Shown here: piece after piece, positions 44,287 to 53,927 of the stretch
Position numbering within the stretch: position 1 is the first letter of the stretch
Layout of the letters: each line of letters begins with the position of its first letter
Source of the DNA: Wagnerdoeblera intermedia
GTDB taxonomy: Bacteria > Pseudomonadota > Alphaproteobacteria > Rhodobacterales > Rhodobacteraceae
NCBI RefSeq assembly: GCF_042647465.1
Contig: NZ_JBHRVN010000004.1
Length of the DNA: 64,000 bases
Strand: one strand, 5' to 3'
Program-made: the position numbers and the translations under genes
Notes under the pieces: generated by a model
Told to the model about the DNA's origin: nothing
The model's input: the letters and a program-made list of their open reading frames with translations, nothing else
The model's database searches: none

Positions 44287-45755
44287 AATGCGTAAAGATC
44301 CGAGAATTTGGCCTCGAGATAGGCCAGCAGCGGTGCTTCATCCGGGGCAAAGCCACAGGCCGTGCGGATGGTTTCAACCGGGCTGCGCAGTGCACCATGG
44401 CGGCGCAGTTTTTCCTGCAGCCAGGCAGTGGCGGGGGCAGCGCTGCCCTGGCTAAGCGCGGCATCGAGATCCGGCACATCCTGGCGCAGCGCCTGATGCA
44501 GGCAGCCCGCATAGACATTGCCAAGGCTGTAGGTCGGGAAATAGCCAAAAAGCCCGCAGGACCAGTGCACATCCTGCAGCATCCCCAGAGATGCTCTGGG
44601 CACTGCGACACCGAAATCTGCCGCGAAGCGGTCGTTCCAGGCCGCTTCCAGATCTCCGACTTCAAGGTCCCCGGCGATCAGCGCGCGCTCAAGGTCAAAG
44701 CGCAGCATGATATGCAGGTTGTAATGCAGCTCATCCGCCTCGGTGCGGATGAAGCCCGGCGTGACGCGGTTGACGGCGCGGTACAGATCGCGGGCCGAGC
44801 CGATGTTCAGCGTCATTTCACGCGACAGCCGCGCGTAGAGCCAGGCACTGAAGGCTTCAGAGCGTCCAAGCTGGTTTTCGCAGATCCGGCTCTGGCTTTC
44901 ATGGACGCCCATGGAAGCGCCTTTGCCGATCGCTGTCAGGGTGTAGCGGGGGGCCACCTGCTGCTCATAAGCGCCGTGGCCGGTCTCATGGATGGTGGAA
45001 TAAAAGCAGTTCAGCGGATCGCCTTCATCGACGCGGGTGGTGATGCGCACATCCTGGCCCGAACCCGAGGAGAAGGGATGCACCGCCAGATCCAGACGGC
45101 CGCGGTTGAAATCATAACCAAAGGCCTCCGCTATCTCGCGGGACAGGCGCAGCTGCATCTCAGCGGGGAAATGGCCTGTCAGCGCCTCCGGGGCAGGGCG
45201 GTCGAGGACCCGCTCGCGCAAAGCGACAAGGCGCGGGCGCATGCGGTCGAACATCGCCGCCAGATCCGCGGCTTTCGCGCCCGGCTCATAGTCGTCCAGC
45301 AGCGCATCATAAAGATCGCCGCCCGAAGCGAGGCAGGCGGCCTCTTCCCGCTTCAGCCGGATCATTTCAGAGAGCGTCGGCAGAAAGGCTTTGACATCAT
45401 CGGCGGCCCGCGCCGCCGCCCAGATGCCCTGGGCCCGGCTGCTCAGCGCCGCAAGGCTGCGGGCAAGGCTTTCCGGCAGCTTCACCGCGCGTTCATAGCT
45501 GTGGCGGATCTCGCGGATCTGCGCAGCCTCCGCCTCATTGGCGGGGCTTGCCGCATCCAGCAGGTCTTTCAGCCGCGGATCGGTGCGGCGGGCATGCAGA
45601 ATGCCCTCCAGCGCCGAGAGTTCCTCTGCCCGCTGATCGGCAGAGCCGGCGGGCATCACGGTTTCCTGATCCCAGCCCAGACGGCCCGAGATCTGACCAA
45701 GCGCTTCGGTGTCGCGCTGAAAGGCGAAGAGTTCAGCCGTGGCGGTCGTGCTCAT
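44283..45755 (-). CDS. Carboxypeptidase M32 (Taq type)
   Basis: 490 residues from the ATG at 45755 (MSTTATAELFAFQRD); the longer frame would run into ctaA. Zinc metallocarboxypeptidase: HETGHGAYEQQ (HExxH variant) about residue 250, the downstream ligand Glu in GVHESQSRICENQLGRS, the DVRITTR and SSGSGQDVRI block, and FIRTEADELHYNLHIMLRFDLERALI. Cytoplasmic. ATGA overlap with ctaA upstream. Confidence 0.94.
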   Translation of the reverse strand: MSTTATAELFAFQRDTEALGQISGRLGWDQETVMPAGSADQRAEELSALEGILHARRTDPRLKDLLDAASPANEAEAAQIREIRHSYERAVKLPESLARSLAALSSRAQGIWAAARAADDVKAFLPTLSEMIRLKREEAACLASGGDLYDALLDDYEPGAKAADLAAMFDRMRPRLVALRERVLDRPAPEALTGHFPAEMQLRLSREIAEAFGYDFNRGRLDLAVHPFSSGSGQDVRITTRVDEGDPLNCFYSTIHETGHGAYEQQVAPRYTLTAIGKGASMGVHESQSRICENQLGRSEAFSAWLYARLSREMTLNIGSARDLYRAVNRVTPGFIRTEADELHYNLHIMLRFDLERALIAGDLEVGDLEAAWNDRFAADFGVAVPRASLGMLQDVHWSCGLFGYFPTYSLGNVYAGCLHQALRQDVPDLDAALSQGSAAPATAWLQEKLRRHGALRSPVETIRTACGFAPDEAPLLAYLEAKFSDLYAL

Positions 45756-46909
45756 GCGGTGCCCTTTGCGATGGAGCCGGCGAGAGGGAACTGCGCGAGA
45801 TGGCGCGCGCGCAGGATCAGCACCCACAGGATCACAGCCCCGATCTGATGGGTCAGCGCGGTGTGCAGATGCGCCATGGTCAGCACGGTGACGATGCCCA
45901 GCACCATCTGCCCGAAGAGCATGACCAGCACCCAGTCAAAGGCGCGGCGCGTGTTCAGATGCGGCGATTTGCGCCCGCGCAGCCAGACCACCACACCAAA
46001 GATCATCAGCAGATAGCCCGACATCCGGTGCATGAACTGAACAAGACCCTCATTTTCAAAGAAAGCCCGCCAGGTGGCACCGCCGTCGGGCACATAAAGT
46101 GCGTTCGAGGGGAAAAACTCGCCGTTCATCGAAGGCCAGGTCGGGAAGGCGCGGCCCGCATCAATGCCCGCAACCAGCGCTCCGAGCAGGATCTGCAGGA
46201 AAGCGAAATGCATCAACCCGGTCGACATTTTAAAGAGCTTCACCTCACGTCCGCGGCGCGCCTTCATCAGATCCGCTTCCGGGCGGCCCAGCAGGAAAAT
46301 ATAGCCGGCGATGACGCCAAGGATCACAAAGGCCAGACCCAGATGGGTGGCGAGGCGATAAGAGGCCACGCGGATCATCTCACCGGTCAGACCCGAAGCC
46401 ACCATCCACCAGCCGATTGCCCCCTGCAGACCGCCAAGCGCCCCGATGAACAGCAGACGCCCGGTCCAGCCGGTCGGAATGCGTTTGGTCAGGAAGAAAA
46501 ACGCAAAGCCAAGCGCCCAGATCAGACCGACCAGACGGCCAAGCTGACGGTGTCCCCATTCCCACCAGTAGATGAACTGGAAGTCCGAGAGGCTCATGCC
46601 CTGGTTGGCCAGCTGATACTGCGGCGTGGCGCGGTATTTCTCAAACTCCAGCGCCCAGTCGGCTGCAGTCATCGGCGGCAGAGCCCCGGTGACCGGGCGC
46701 CATTCGGTGATCGACAGCCCCGAGCCGGTCAGCCGCGTGGCGCCGCCCACGACGATCATCGCAAAGACCAGCAGGAACAGCACCCCGAGCCAGATCCGGA
46801 TCGCGCCGCGCGCGCCCTTGGGCGTGCGCTCGATCATGCCGCCGCCGGTGCCCGCGCTTTGCGAGCGCGTCCCTTCGACATCTTCGAAAATGCTGCGTTT
46901 TTTTGCCAT
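45752..46909 (-). CDS. ctaA: Heme A synthase (CtaA/COX15)
   Basis: 385 residues, eight membrane helices. Converts heme O to heme A for the aa3 cytochrome oxidase. Signatures: IVVGGATRLTGSGLSITEWRPVTGALPP, WWEWGHRQLGRLVGLIWALGF with the haem-ligand His, LGGLQGAIGWWMVASGL, YRLATHLGLAFVILG, VQFMHRMSGYLLMIFG and ALTHQIGAVILW. The Cys pair of the Bacillus enzyme is absent, as expected for the proteobacterial type. Confidence 0.95.
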   Translation of the reverse strand: MAKKRSIFEDVEGTRSQSAGTGGGMIERTPKGARGAIRIWLGVLFLLVFAMIVVGGATRLTGSGLSITEWRPVTGALPPMTAADWALEFEKYRATPQYQLANQGMSLSDFQFIYWWEWGHRQLGRLVGLIWALGFAFFFLTKRIPTGWTGRLLFIGALGGLQGAIGWWMVASGLTGEMIRVASYRLATHLGLAFVILGVIAGYIFLLGRPEADLMKARRGREVKLFKMSTGLMHFAFLQILLGALVAGIDAGRAFPTWPSMNGEFFPSNALYVPDGGATWRAFFENEGLVQFMHRMSGYLLMIFGVVVWLRGRKSPHLNTRRAFDWVLVMLFGQMVLGIVTVLTMAHLHTALTHQIGAVILWVLILRARHLAQFPLAGSIAKGTA

Positions 46910-47005
46910 TCCCGGGCCCCCGTATTCGATGGGCTCACCCTAGTGAGGGCGGGGGGGCGCTTCAAGGTGGACTGAGACGGAGAGAGGCAGGGCCTGAAAT
47001 GCAAA

Positions 47006-47034
47006 ACACCCTCTCAGCGGTGCTGAGAGGGTGT
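47006..47034. terminator. Terminator after tRNA-Leu copy 1
   Basis: 13-bp stem acaccctctcagc/gctgagagggtgt with loop ggt, T-rich on both sides. An identical hairpin follows the second tRNA (47289-47317). Confidence 0.85.
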
Positions 47035-47049
47035 TTTGTTTCACCGAAA

Positions 47050-47134
47050 TGGTGCCCAGAAAAGGACTCGAACCTTCACGCCTTGCGGCACACGGACCTG
47101 AACCGTGCGCGTCTACCAATTCCGCCATCTGGGC
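47050..47134 (-). tRNA. tRNA-Leu(CAG), copy 1
   Basis: 85 bases with encoded CCA: acceptor gcccaga/tctgggc, D loop ggcggaattggtagacgc, anticodon stem cacgg/ccgtg with loop ttCAGgt, a long variable arm (class II) and T arm aggttcgagtccttt. Anticodon CAG reads CUG. Confidence 0.95.
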
Positions 47135-47288
47135 TCCGTTTCGGTAAGGCAGGATTTAGCTGTGTGGCGGGGGAGGGTCAATGGCGAAAATCACGAAAAG
47201 TGAAAATTTCTGAAAATTCTTTTCGCAAATTCTGCCGGGAACTCAGAGACTTAAGAGAGGGAAACCTGCGGGGGGTCTGAAATGCAAA

Positions 47289-47317
47289 ACACCCTCTCAG
47301 CGGTGCTGAGAGGGTGT
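47289..47317. terminator. Terminator after tRNA-Leu copy 2
   Basis: Same 13-bp hairpin as 47006-47034. It lies between the two tRNA genes, so each has its own terminator. Confidence 0.85.
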
Positions 47318-47332
47318 TTTGTTTCACCGAGA

Positions 47333-47417
47333 TGGTGCCCAGAAAAGGACTCGAACCTTCACGCCTTGCGGCACACGGACCTGAACCGTGCGCGTCTACC
47401 AATTCCGCCATCTGGGC
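47333..47417 (-). tRNA. tRNA-Leu(CAG), copy 2
   Basis: Same sequence as the copy at 47050-47134, offset 283 bases. The repeat unit also includes the terminator and some flanking sequence (about 46,995-47,157 against 47,278-47,440) with only a few differences, so it is a recent tandem duplication of a tRNA-terminator cassette. Confidence 0.95.
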
Positions 47418-47709
47418 TCCGTCTCGGTGAGGCAGGATTTAGCTGTGCCGCCGGGGGGTGTCAACACGGCTTTTGCGGAATTTTGCATTTTGGCGGAAGT
47501 TTTTGAAATACCGGCTTTTTCCCTGATATGAGGATCACGCGCGCGCGTAGGCTGCGCGTGAAACCGGCTCCGGCCGTCTGGGCGGCGGCTGACGGCTTTC
47601 TCAGCGGGCCTGTGTGAAATCTCCCTGTGCCCCGCTTTTCCTGCCGGGACTTCTTGCCGCACCCCTGGGGACGGGGTAAAGGAGGGCAAAAGTGGTCAGG
47701 AGAAATCGG

Positions 47710-48693
47710 ATGTCGAAGCTCGTCACAATCTACGGCGGTTCGGGGTTTGTCGGGCGTTACATCGCGCGCCGTCTGGCCAAAGAGGGCTGGCGTGTGCGCG
47801 TGGCCGTGCGGCGCCCGAATGAAGCGCTTTTCGTGCGCGGCTATGGTGCCGTGGGCCAGCTTGAGCCGGTTTTGTGCAACATCCGCGATGAGGCCAGCGT
47901 CGCTGCCGCGATGCAGGGCGCAGATGCGGTGGTGAACTGCGTCGGCGTTCTCAACAGCCTTGGCAAAAACAAATTCGACGCCGTGCATGTCGAAGGGGCA
48001 GAGCGCGTGGCGCGCCTGGCTGCTGCCGCAGGCGTTCCTGCGCTGGTCCATATCTCAGCGATCGGCGCGGATGCGCAGTCGCAAAGCGAATATGCCCGCA
48101 GCAAAGCTGAGGGCGAGGCCGCGGTGCTTGCGGCTTATCCGTCGGCTGTGATCCTGCGCCCTTCGGTGATCTTCGGGATCGAAGATCAGTTCTACAACCG
48201 TCTGGGCGGTCTGATCCGTATGGCTCCGCTGGTTCCGCTGATGGCGGCCTCGACCCGGATGCAGCCGGTGCATGTGGATGACGTGGCCGATGCGGCTGCC
48301 CGCGCCGTTCTGGGGCAGGCGGCCCCCGGCGTCTATGAGCTGGGTGGTCCTGATGTGGTTACCCTGCGTGATGCGGCAGAGCAGGCGCGTGCCGTGATCG
48401 GACGCAAGCGGGTCTTCCTGCCGCTGCCGTCCTTCTTTTTTGCGATCCCGGCAACGATCCTGGATATCGTTCAGGGGATCACCTTCGGATTGATCGCCAA
48501 TAAAACCGTTACGCGCGACCAGCAGCGCTTCCTTGCGGCAGATAACGTGGTCTCGGCAGGCGCAAAAGGTTTTGCCGATCTGGGGATTACGCCCCGCGCC
48601 GCAGCGCCGCTGCTTGAGGATTATCTCTGGCAGTACCGCCCGGCCGGGCAATATGCGGCCATCAAACAATCTGCCCGCAATATGCGCGCCTGA
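47710..48693 (+). CDS. NDUFA9-like NAD(P)-binding protein (atypical SDR)
   Basis: 327 residues from MSKLVTIYGGSGFVGRYIARRLAKEGW, the Rossmann glycine motif GGSGFVG. ALVHISAIGADAQSQSEYARSKAEGE and SVIFGIEDQFYNRL are typical of the complex I NDUFA9 subunit family, whose alphaproteobacterial members associate with or assist NADH dehydrogenase. C-terminal hydrophobic helix FFFAIPATILDIVQGITFGLI. Monocistronic with its own terminator. Confidence 0.88.
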   Translation: MSKLVTIYGGSGFVGRYIARRLAKEGWRVRVAVRRPNEALFVRGYGAVGQLEPVLCNIRDEASVAAAMQGADAVVNCVGVLNSLGKNKFDAVHVEGAERVARLAAAAGVPALVHISAIGADAQSQSEYARSKAEGEAAVLAAYPSAVILRPSVIFGIEDQFYNRLGGLIRMAPLVPLMAASTRMQPVHVDDVADAAARAVLGQAAPGVYELGGPDVVTLRDAAEQARAVIGRKRVFLPLPSFFFAIPATILDIVQGITFGLIANKTVTRDQQRFLAADNVVSAGAKGFADLGITPRAAAPLLEDYLWQYRPAGQYAAIKQSARNMRA

Positions 48694-48698
48694 TCTGT

Positions 48699-48722
48699 GC
48701 CCCGCCCGTCAAACGGCGGGGC
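48699..48722 (+). terminator. Terminator after the NDUFA9-like gene
   Basis: gccccgcc, 8-base loop, ggcggggc followed by aaaatctttt. Confidence 0.7.
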
Positions 48723-48830
48723 AAAATCTTTTGGCGCGGGCCGCTTCGCATGGTATCGGCGCGAAGGGCAGGTTAGAGTGCCCGGGCCGGACGCCTGTCC
48801 GGGCCTTTCAGTTCAAGGACGGAGCCGCCT

Positions 48831-49076
48831 ATGTCAGAGCCCATGTCAGAGATCGCATCCCTCAGCTTTGAGGCCGCTATGGCGCGCCTGGAAGAGATTG
48901 TGCGGAAACTCGAATCGGGCTCTGTGCCGTTGGAAGAATCGATCGCGCTTTATGAGCAGGGCTCGGCCCTGAAGGCGCAATGCGACCGGGTTCTGCGCGC
49001 CGCCGAGGAAAAGATCGAAAAAATCCGCAGCCGCGATGGTGTCGCGGTCGGGACTGAGCCTGCCGAAGGTCTTTGA
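48831..49076 (+). CDS. xseB: Exodeoxyribonuclease VII small subunit
   Basis: 81 residues. LSFEAAMARLEEIVRKLESGSVPLEESIALYEQGSALKAQC is the XseB helical hairpin. Partner of XseA (not in the window) in degrading single-stranded DNA. Two ATGs (48831, 48843) are possible. Precedes ispA and dxs, the classic order; its stop overlaps the ispA ATG. Confidence 0.95.
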   Translation: MSEPMSEIASLSFEAAMARLEEIVRKLESGSVPLEESIALYEQGSALKAQCDRVLRAAEEKIEKIRSRDGVAVGTEPAEGL

Positions 49077-49942
49077 TGTTTCCGACACGTCTGGCCTGCG
49101 CACAGGAACGGATCGCGGCCCATCTTGAGCGCCGTATGGCCCATCTGCCTGAGGGGCCGGTGACTGAGGCCATGCGCTATGCCGTCCAGGGCGGCAAACG
49201 CCTGCGCGGCTTTCTGGTGCTGGAATCGGCGGCCCTTCACGGCATCGGCGAAGAGATCGCGCTGGATGCGGCGGCGGCGGTTGAATGCCTTCATGCCTAT
49301 AGCCTTGTGCATGACGATCTGCCGAGCATGGACAACGACGATCTGCGTCGCGGCCTGCCGACGGTGCATGTCAAATGGGATGAAGCCACCGCCGTTCTGG
49401 CCGGGGATGCGTTGCAAACCTTTGCCTTTGAGCTGCTGACCCTGCCGCAATCGCTGCCTGCCGGGCGTCGTCTGGCGCTGGTTGCAGAGCTGGCCCGGGC
49501 ATCCGGGGCCGAAGGGATGGTTTACGGTCAGGCGCTTGATATCGCGGCCGAGACGGCTTCGACGCCGCTGACGCTGGCAGAGATCACCCGGCTTCAGGCC
49601 GGGAAAACCGGTGCTCTGATCCGCTTTTCGGCCATGTCCGGTGCTTTGATGGCGGGGGCCGATCCGGCGCCGCTTGCGGCCTATGCCGATGCCATCGGGC
49701 TTGCCTTCCAGATCGCAGATGACCTTCTGGACGTCGAAGGTGATGCGGATAAGGCGGGCAAGAAGCTGCGCAAAGACGCAGAGGCCGGAAAAGCCACCTT
49801 CGTCTCACTGCTGGGCATTGCGGGCGCGCGCGCCCGTGCCGAAGCGCTGGTTGCAGAGGCGGGGGCCGCGCTGGCCCTTTATGGCTCTGCGGCTGCAACC
49901 CTTATCGATACCGCACGTTTTACCATTTCGCGCGACAGCTAA
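49076..49942 (+). CDS. ispA: Polyprenyl (farnesyl/geranyl) diphosphate synthase
   Basis: 288 residues. First Asp-rich motif LVHDDLPSMDNDDLRRG, second AFQIADDLLDVEGD, GGKRLRGFL and the allylic site AGKTGALI. The chain-length region before the first motif (ECLHAYSLVHDD) is that of bacterial FPP synthases. Head of the isoprenoid-precursor operon with dxs. Confidence 0.94.
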   Translation: MFPTRLACAQERIAAHLERRMAHLPEGPVTEAMRYAVQGGKRLRGFLVLESAALHGIGEEIALDAAAAVECLHAYSLVHDDLPSMDNDDLRRGLPTVHVKWDEATAVLAGDALQTFAFELLTLPQSLPAGRRLALVAELARASGAEGMVYGQALDIAAETASTPLTLAEITRLQAGKTGALIRFSAMSGALMAGADPAPLAAYADAIGLAFQIADDLLDVEGDADKAGKKLRKDAEAGKATFVSLLGIAGARARAEALVAEAGAALALYGSAAATLIDTARFTISRDS

Positions 49943-49961
49943 CGCCCCGGGAGGCCGCGCC

Positions 49962-51882
49962 ATGAGCAGCACAAATCGCCCTGCCACTCCGACGCTCGAC
50001 CGCGTCATTGTTCCCGCTGATATGCGCGGGCTTTCGGACCGTGAGCTGAAAACGCTGGCGGATGAGTTGCGCGCTGAGACGATCTCGGCGGTTTCCGTCA
50101 CCGGCGGGCACCTTGGTGCGGGCCTGGGCGTGGTGGAGCTGACCGTGGCACTGCACGCGGTTTTTGAGGCACCGCGCGACAAGATTATCTGGGATGTGGG
50201 GCATCAGTGCTATCCGCATAAAATCCTGACCGGCCGGCGCGAGCGCATCCGCACCCTGCGGATGGAGGGCGGGCTGTCCGGTTTCACCAAGCGCTCGGAA
50301 TCGGTCTATGATCCCTTCGGGGCGGCGCATAGCTCCACTTCGATCTCGGCGGCGCTTGGCTTTGCGGCGGCGCGGGATCTCGGCGGCGATCCGGGCGATG
50401 CGGTGGCGGTGATCGGCGATGGCTCGATGTCGGCGGGCATGGCCTTTGAGGCGATGAACAATGCGGGCCATCTGAAAAAGCGGATGTTCATCATTCTGAA
50501 CGACAATGAGATGTCGATTGCCCCCCCCGGTGGGCGCGCTTTCGGCCTATCTCTCAAAACTTTATGCCGGAACCCCGCTGCATGAGCTGAAAGAAGTCGC
50601 CAAAGGCGCGGTGAAATTCCTGCCTGAGCCCTTCCAGGAAGGCGCGAAACGCGCCCGAGATATGCTCAAAGGGATCGCTGTCGGCGGCACCCTCTTCGAA
50701 TCGCTTGGCATTTCCTACATCGGCCCGATCGACGGCCATGATCTCGACCAGCTTCTGCCGGTTCTGCGGGCCGCAAAATCCCGCGCCACGGGGCCGGTGC
50801 TGATCCATGTGCTGACCAAAAAGGGCAAGGGCTATGCCCCGGCCGAGCGTGCGCGTGACAAGGGCCATGCCACCGGCAAATTCGACGTGCTGACCGGCGA
50901 GCAGGTGAAGGCACCTTCCAACGCGCCCTCTTACACCAGTGTTTTTGCCAAAAGCCTGATCCGCGAGGCCGAATCGGATGGCAAAATCGTCGCCATTACG
51001 GCGGCCATGCCGGATGGCACCGGGCTGAACCTCTTTGCTGAGCGCTTCCCGGCGCGGCTCTTTGATGTGGGCATCGCTGAGCAGCATGCGGTGACCTTCG
51101 CGGCGGGTCTTGCGGCGGGCGGGCTGAAGCCCTTTTGCGCGCTTTATTCGACCTTCCTGCAGCGCGGCTATGATCAGGTGGTGCATGATGTGGCGATTCA
51201 GCGCCTGCCGGTGCGCTTTGCCATCGACCGCGCGGGCCTTGTGGGGGCCGATGGTGCGACCCATGCGGGATCGTTTGACATCGCCTTCCTGGCCAACCTG
51301 CCCGATATGGTGCTGATGGCGGCGGCCGATGAGGCAGAGCTTGTGCATATGGTCGCCACGGCGGCTGCGATCGATGACCGCCCCTCTGCCTTCCGCTTTC
51401 CGCGCGGGGAAGGGGTTGGGGTTGATATGCCCGAGCGCGGCGTGCCGCTGGAGATCGGCAAAGGCCGCATCATCCGTGAGGGCAGCCGGGTCGCGCTTCT
51501 CTCTTTCGGCACGCGTCTGGCAGAGGTGAAAAAGGCCGCCGAATCGCTGGCCGCACGCGGGCTCTCGCCCACCGTAGCGGATGCGCGTTTTGCAAAGCCT
51601 CTCGACCGCGATCTCATCCTGCAGCTGGCCCGCCACCATGAGGCGCTGATCACCATCGAAGAAGGCGCCGTTGGTGGCTTTGGCAGTCATGTCGCGCAGC
51701 TTCTGGCGGATGAGGCGGTCTTTGACCACGGGCTGAAGTTCCGCTCGATGGTGCTGCCCGATATCTTCATCGATCAGGCCAGCCCCGAAGCCATGTACCG
51801 TGTCGCGGGCATGGAAGCGGCGCAGATTGAGGCGAAGGTTCTGGCAACGCTCGGCGTTGAAAGCCTTGGGAAGCGCGCATGA
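49962..51882 (+). CDS. dxs: 1-deoxy-D-xylulose-5-phosphate synthase, split by a one-base frameshift
   Basis: ThDP enzyme for the first MEP-pathway step. The first part (49962 on) has VTGGHLGAGLGVVELTVALH, WDVGHQCYPHKILTGR, AHSSTSISAALG and GDGSMSAGMAFEAMNNAGH; after NDNEMSIA the frame shifts at a run of eight C at 50521-50528. Removing one C gives the family sequence SIAPPVGALSAYLSKL and the frame continues to 51882 with IGPIDGHDLDQL, the transketolase-like AEQHAVTFAAGLA and the C-terminal EEGAVGGFGSHV. Because dxs is essential in bacteria without another IPP route, a sequencing or assembly error in the homopolymer is the first explanation. Confidence 0.93.
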
Positions 51883-52520
51883 GCGGGATCCGCACGGACC
51901 GCCTGGGCGGCCTGCCGGTGCTTTTCGTGATGGCGGCCCAGGCTGAATATGGCCCGGCGCTGCAGGCGCGGATCACGCCGGTGATGACCGGGATCGGTCC
52001 GGTGGAGGGGGCCGTTTCGCTCACGGCAGCGCTTTCGGCTCTGGCCGCACGGCATGAGCTTCCGGCTCTGGTCGTCTCGCTCGGCTCTGCCGGATCGCGC
52101 AGCCTCGTGCAGGGGGAGGTCTATCAGGCCTCCTCCGTCTCCTGGCGCGATATGGATGCCTCGGCGCTTGGTTTTGAAAAGGGGCGCACGCCGCTTCTTG
52201 ATCTGCCCGCAGAAGTCACGCTTGTCGAAGCGGTTCCCGGCCTGCCTCAGGCAAGGCTGTCGACCGGCGGCAATGTGGTCTCGGGTGCCGCTTACGATGC
52301 GATCGACGCTGATATGGTCGATATGGAGACCTGGGCCCATATGCGGGCAGCGGCCCGTTTTGGCCTGCCGCTGCTGGGGCTGCGGGGCATCTCGGATGGT
52401 GCGGAGGAGCTGCGCGGTTATTCGGACTGGACGGCGCTACTGGGGGTGATCGACACACGTCTGGCAGAGGCGGTGGATCGTCTTGAGGCGGCGCTGGCAG
52501 AGGGCATGATTGCCCTGTGA
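51879..52520 (+). CDS. MTA/SAH nucleosidase-like phosphorylase
   Basis: 213 residues of the PNP/UDP phosphorylase fold: VMAAQAEYG, TGIGPVEGA, SLGSAGS, and VDMETWAHMRAAARFGLPLLGLRGISDG, where the ME and the Asp are the substrate and catalytic residues of 5'-methylthioadenosine/S-adenosylhomocysteine nucleosidases. ATGA overlap with dxs. Confidence 0.87.
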   Translation: MSGIRTDRLGGLPVLFVMAAQAEYGPALQARITPVMTGIGPVEGAVSLTAALSALAARHELPALVVSLGSAGSRSLVQGEVYQASSVSWRDMDASALGFEKGRTPLLDLPAEVTLVEAVPGLPQARLSTGGNVVSGAAYDAIDADMVDMETWAHMRAAARFGLPLLGLRGISDGAEELRGYSDWTALLGVIDTRLAEAVDRLEAALAEGMIAL

Positions 52521-52533
52521 GAAGGGGAAAGTG

Positions 52534-53355
52534 ATGCGTGTTTTATGTCTAGGAACCGGCTATGTGGCGCAGCATCTGGCGCGCGCTCTGCCGGGGGCTG
52601 AGATCTTCGGCACCACCAGGGATGCGGCAAAACACGCGGAACTGAGGGCGCTTGGTATCACGCCGCTTTCTCCGGAAGACCTTGATTTTGAAGGATTCAC
52701 CCATATTCTGGTCTCAGCGGGTCCGGGTGCCGGGGGGGATCCTTTCCTGACCCGCTATGCGCAGGCGCTTCCGACGGCAAACCCGGTCTGGGTGGGCTAT
52801 CTGTCGGCCACTTCTGTCTATGGCGATCACCAGGGGGCCTGGGTGGATGAAGAGACCCCGCCCGCGCCCACGGGCCCGCGCGGTGCGCAGCGCCTTGCGG
52901 CAGAGCAGGCCTGGGCGGCGACGGGGCTGCCGCTGCATATCTTCCGTCTGGCGGGGATTTACGGGCCCGGCCGTTCGCCGCTGGACCGGCTCAGGGCCGG
53001 AGATGCGCGGCGCATCGTCAAGCCGGGGCAGTATTTCTCGCGTATCCATGTGGAAGATATCGTTCAGGTTATTCTGGCCTCCATGCGCGCTCCGGCGCCG
53101 GGGCTTGTGATCAATGTGGCCGATGATGATCCCGCGCCGCCGCAGGATGTCATCACCTTTGCCGCCGGTCTCCTGGGGGTGGCTCCGCCCCCTGAAGAGG
53201 ACTTTGAGACCGCGCAGATGTCGGCCATGGCGCGCAGTTTTTATGACGACAACAAGCGCGTCACCAATGCGCGGATGAAGGCCCGTCTGGACCTGGGCCT
53301 TCGGCATACTGACTACCGCGAGGGCCTTCGCGCCCTGCTGGCGGAAGGTCACTGA
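52534..53355 (+). CDS. YeeZ-like NAD-dependent epimerase/dehydratase family protein
   Basis: 273 residues from MRVLCLGTGYVAQHLARALPGAEIFGTTRD. Short N-terminal Rossmann, VGYLSATSVYGDHQGAWVDE, RLAGIYGPGRSPLDRLRAG and FSRIHVEDIVQVI. The catalytic Tyr-x3-Lys is not obvious, as in YeeZ-like proteins, which lack it. Function unknown. Starts 14 bases after the nucleosidase gene. Confidence 0.82.
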   Translation: MRVLCLGTGYVAQHLARALPGAEIFGTTRDAAKHAELRALGITPLSPEDLDFEGFTHILVSAGPGAGGDPFLTRYAQALPTANPVWVGYLSATSVYGDHQGAWVDEETPPAPTGPRGAQRLAAEQAWAATGLPLHIFRLAGIYGPGRSPLDRLRAGDARRIVKPGQYFSRIHVEDIVQVILASMRAPAPGLVINVADDDPAPPQDVITFAAGLLGVAPPPEEDFETAQMSAMARSFYDDNKRVTNARMKARLDLGLRHTDYREGLRALLAEGH

Positions 53356-53927
53356 GCGGGCAGTTCGTCCACGCGCAAAAGCTGCCGCCGCCCGTCCTCG
53401 TGCCAGAGTATCTCGGTCAGTGAGAGCGGGCGGATGTATTGGCCAAGCGCCTCGGTCGCGGTCTGTCCGGTGGCCCGCTGCACCTGGGTCAGGATCGCGC
53501 CGTAATGCGCCACGATGATGACCGTGCCGCCCTGATGCAGGCGCTGCGCCGCGCGTTCAATCCGCGCGGAGGTGGCGTTCCAGCTTTCGCCCTCAGGCGG
53601 GCAGAGATCGCCCGGGTTTTCCCAATAGGCGCGGCTCAGCTCCGGGTCGCGGGCTGAAACCTCTGCGGGCAGAAGGCCGTCCCAGGAGCCGAAGTTGATC
53701 TCGCGCAGATCCGGGTCATGCGGCAGGCGTGGCTGTCCCCGGTTCAGGGCATCCGCCGTTGCCACCGCCCGGATCAGATCCGACGAGATCATCCGCGCCT
53801 CAGCCGGCAGCCCCTCGCGGATCTGCGCGATCAGCGCGGTCTGGGACAGATCCGCCGGAACATCGCGCCAGCCTGTGATGGCTTTTTGATGGGTCGGCCC
53901 GTGGCGCAGCCAGAGAAAGCGGGTCAT
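53349..53927 (-). CDS. Histidine phosphatase (CobC-like)
   Basis: 192 residues. RHGP motif at residues 8-11 (LWLRHGPTHQ), ISSDLIRAVATADAL, EINFGSWDG, VIIVAHYGAILT with the second catalytic His. Its ATG overlaps the end of cobU by 4 bp, so it is likely alpha-ribazole-phosphate phosphatase of cobalamin assembly, though the superfamily is broad. Confidence 0.82.
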   Translation of the reverse strand: MTRFLWLRHGPTHQKAITGWRDVPADLSQTALIAQIREGLPAEARMISSDLIRAVATADALNRGQPRLPHDPDLREINFGSWDGLLPAEVSARDPELSRAYWENPGDLCPPEGESWNATSARIERAAQRLHQGGTVIIVAHYGAILTQVQRATGQTATEALGQYIRPLSLTEILWHEDGRRQLLRVDELPAQ

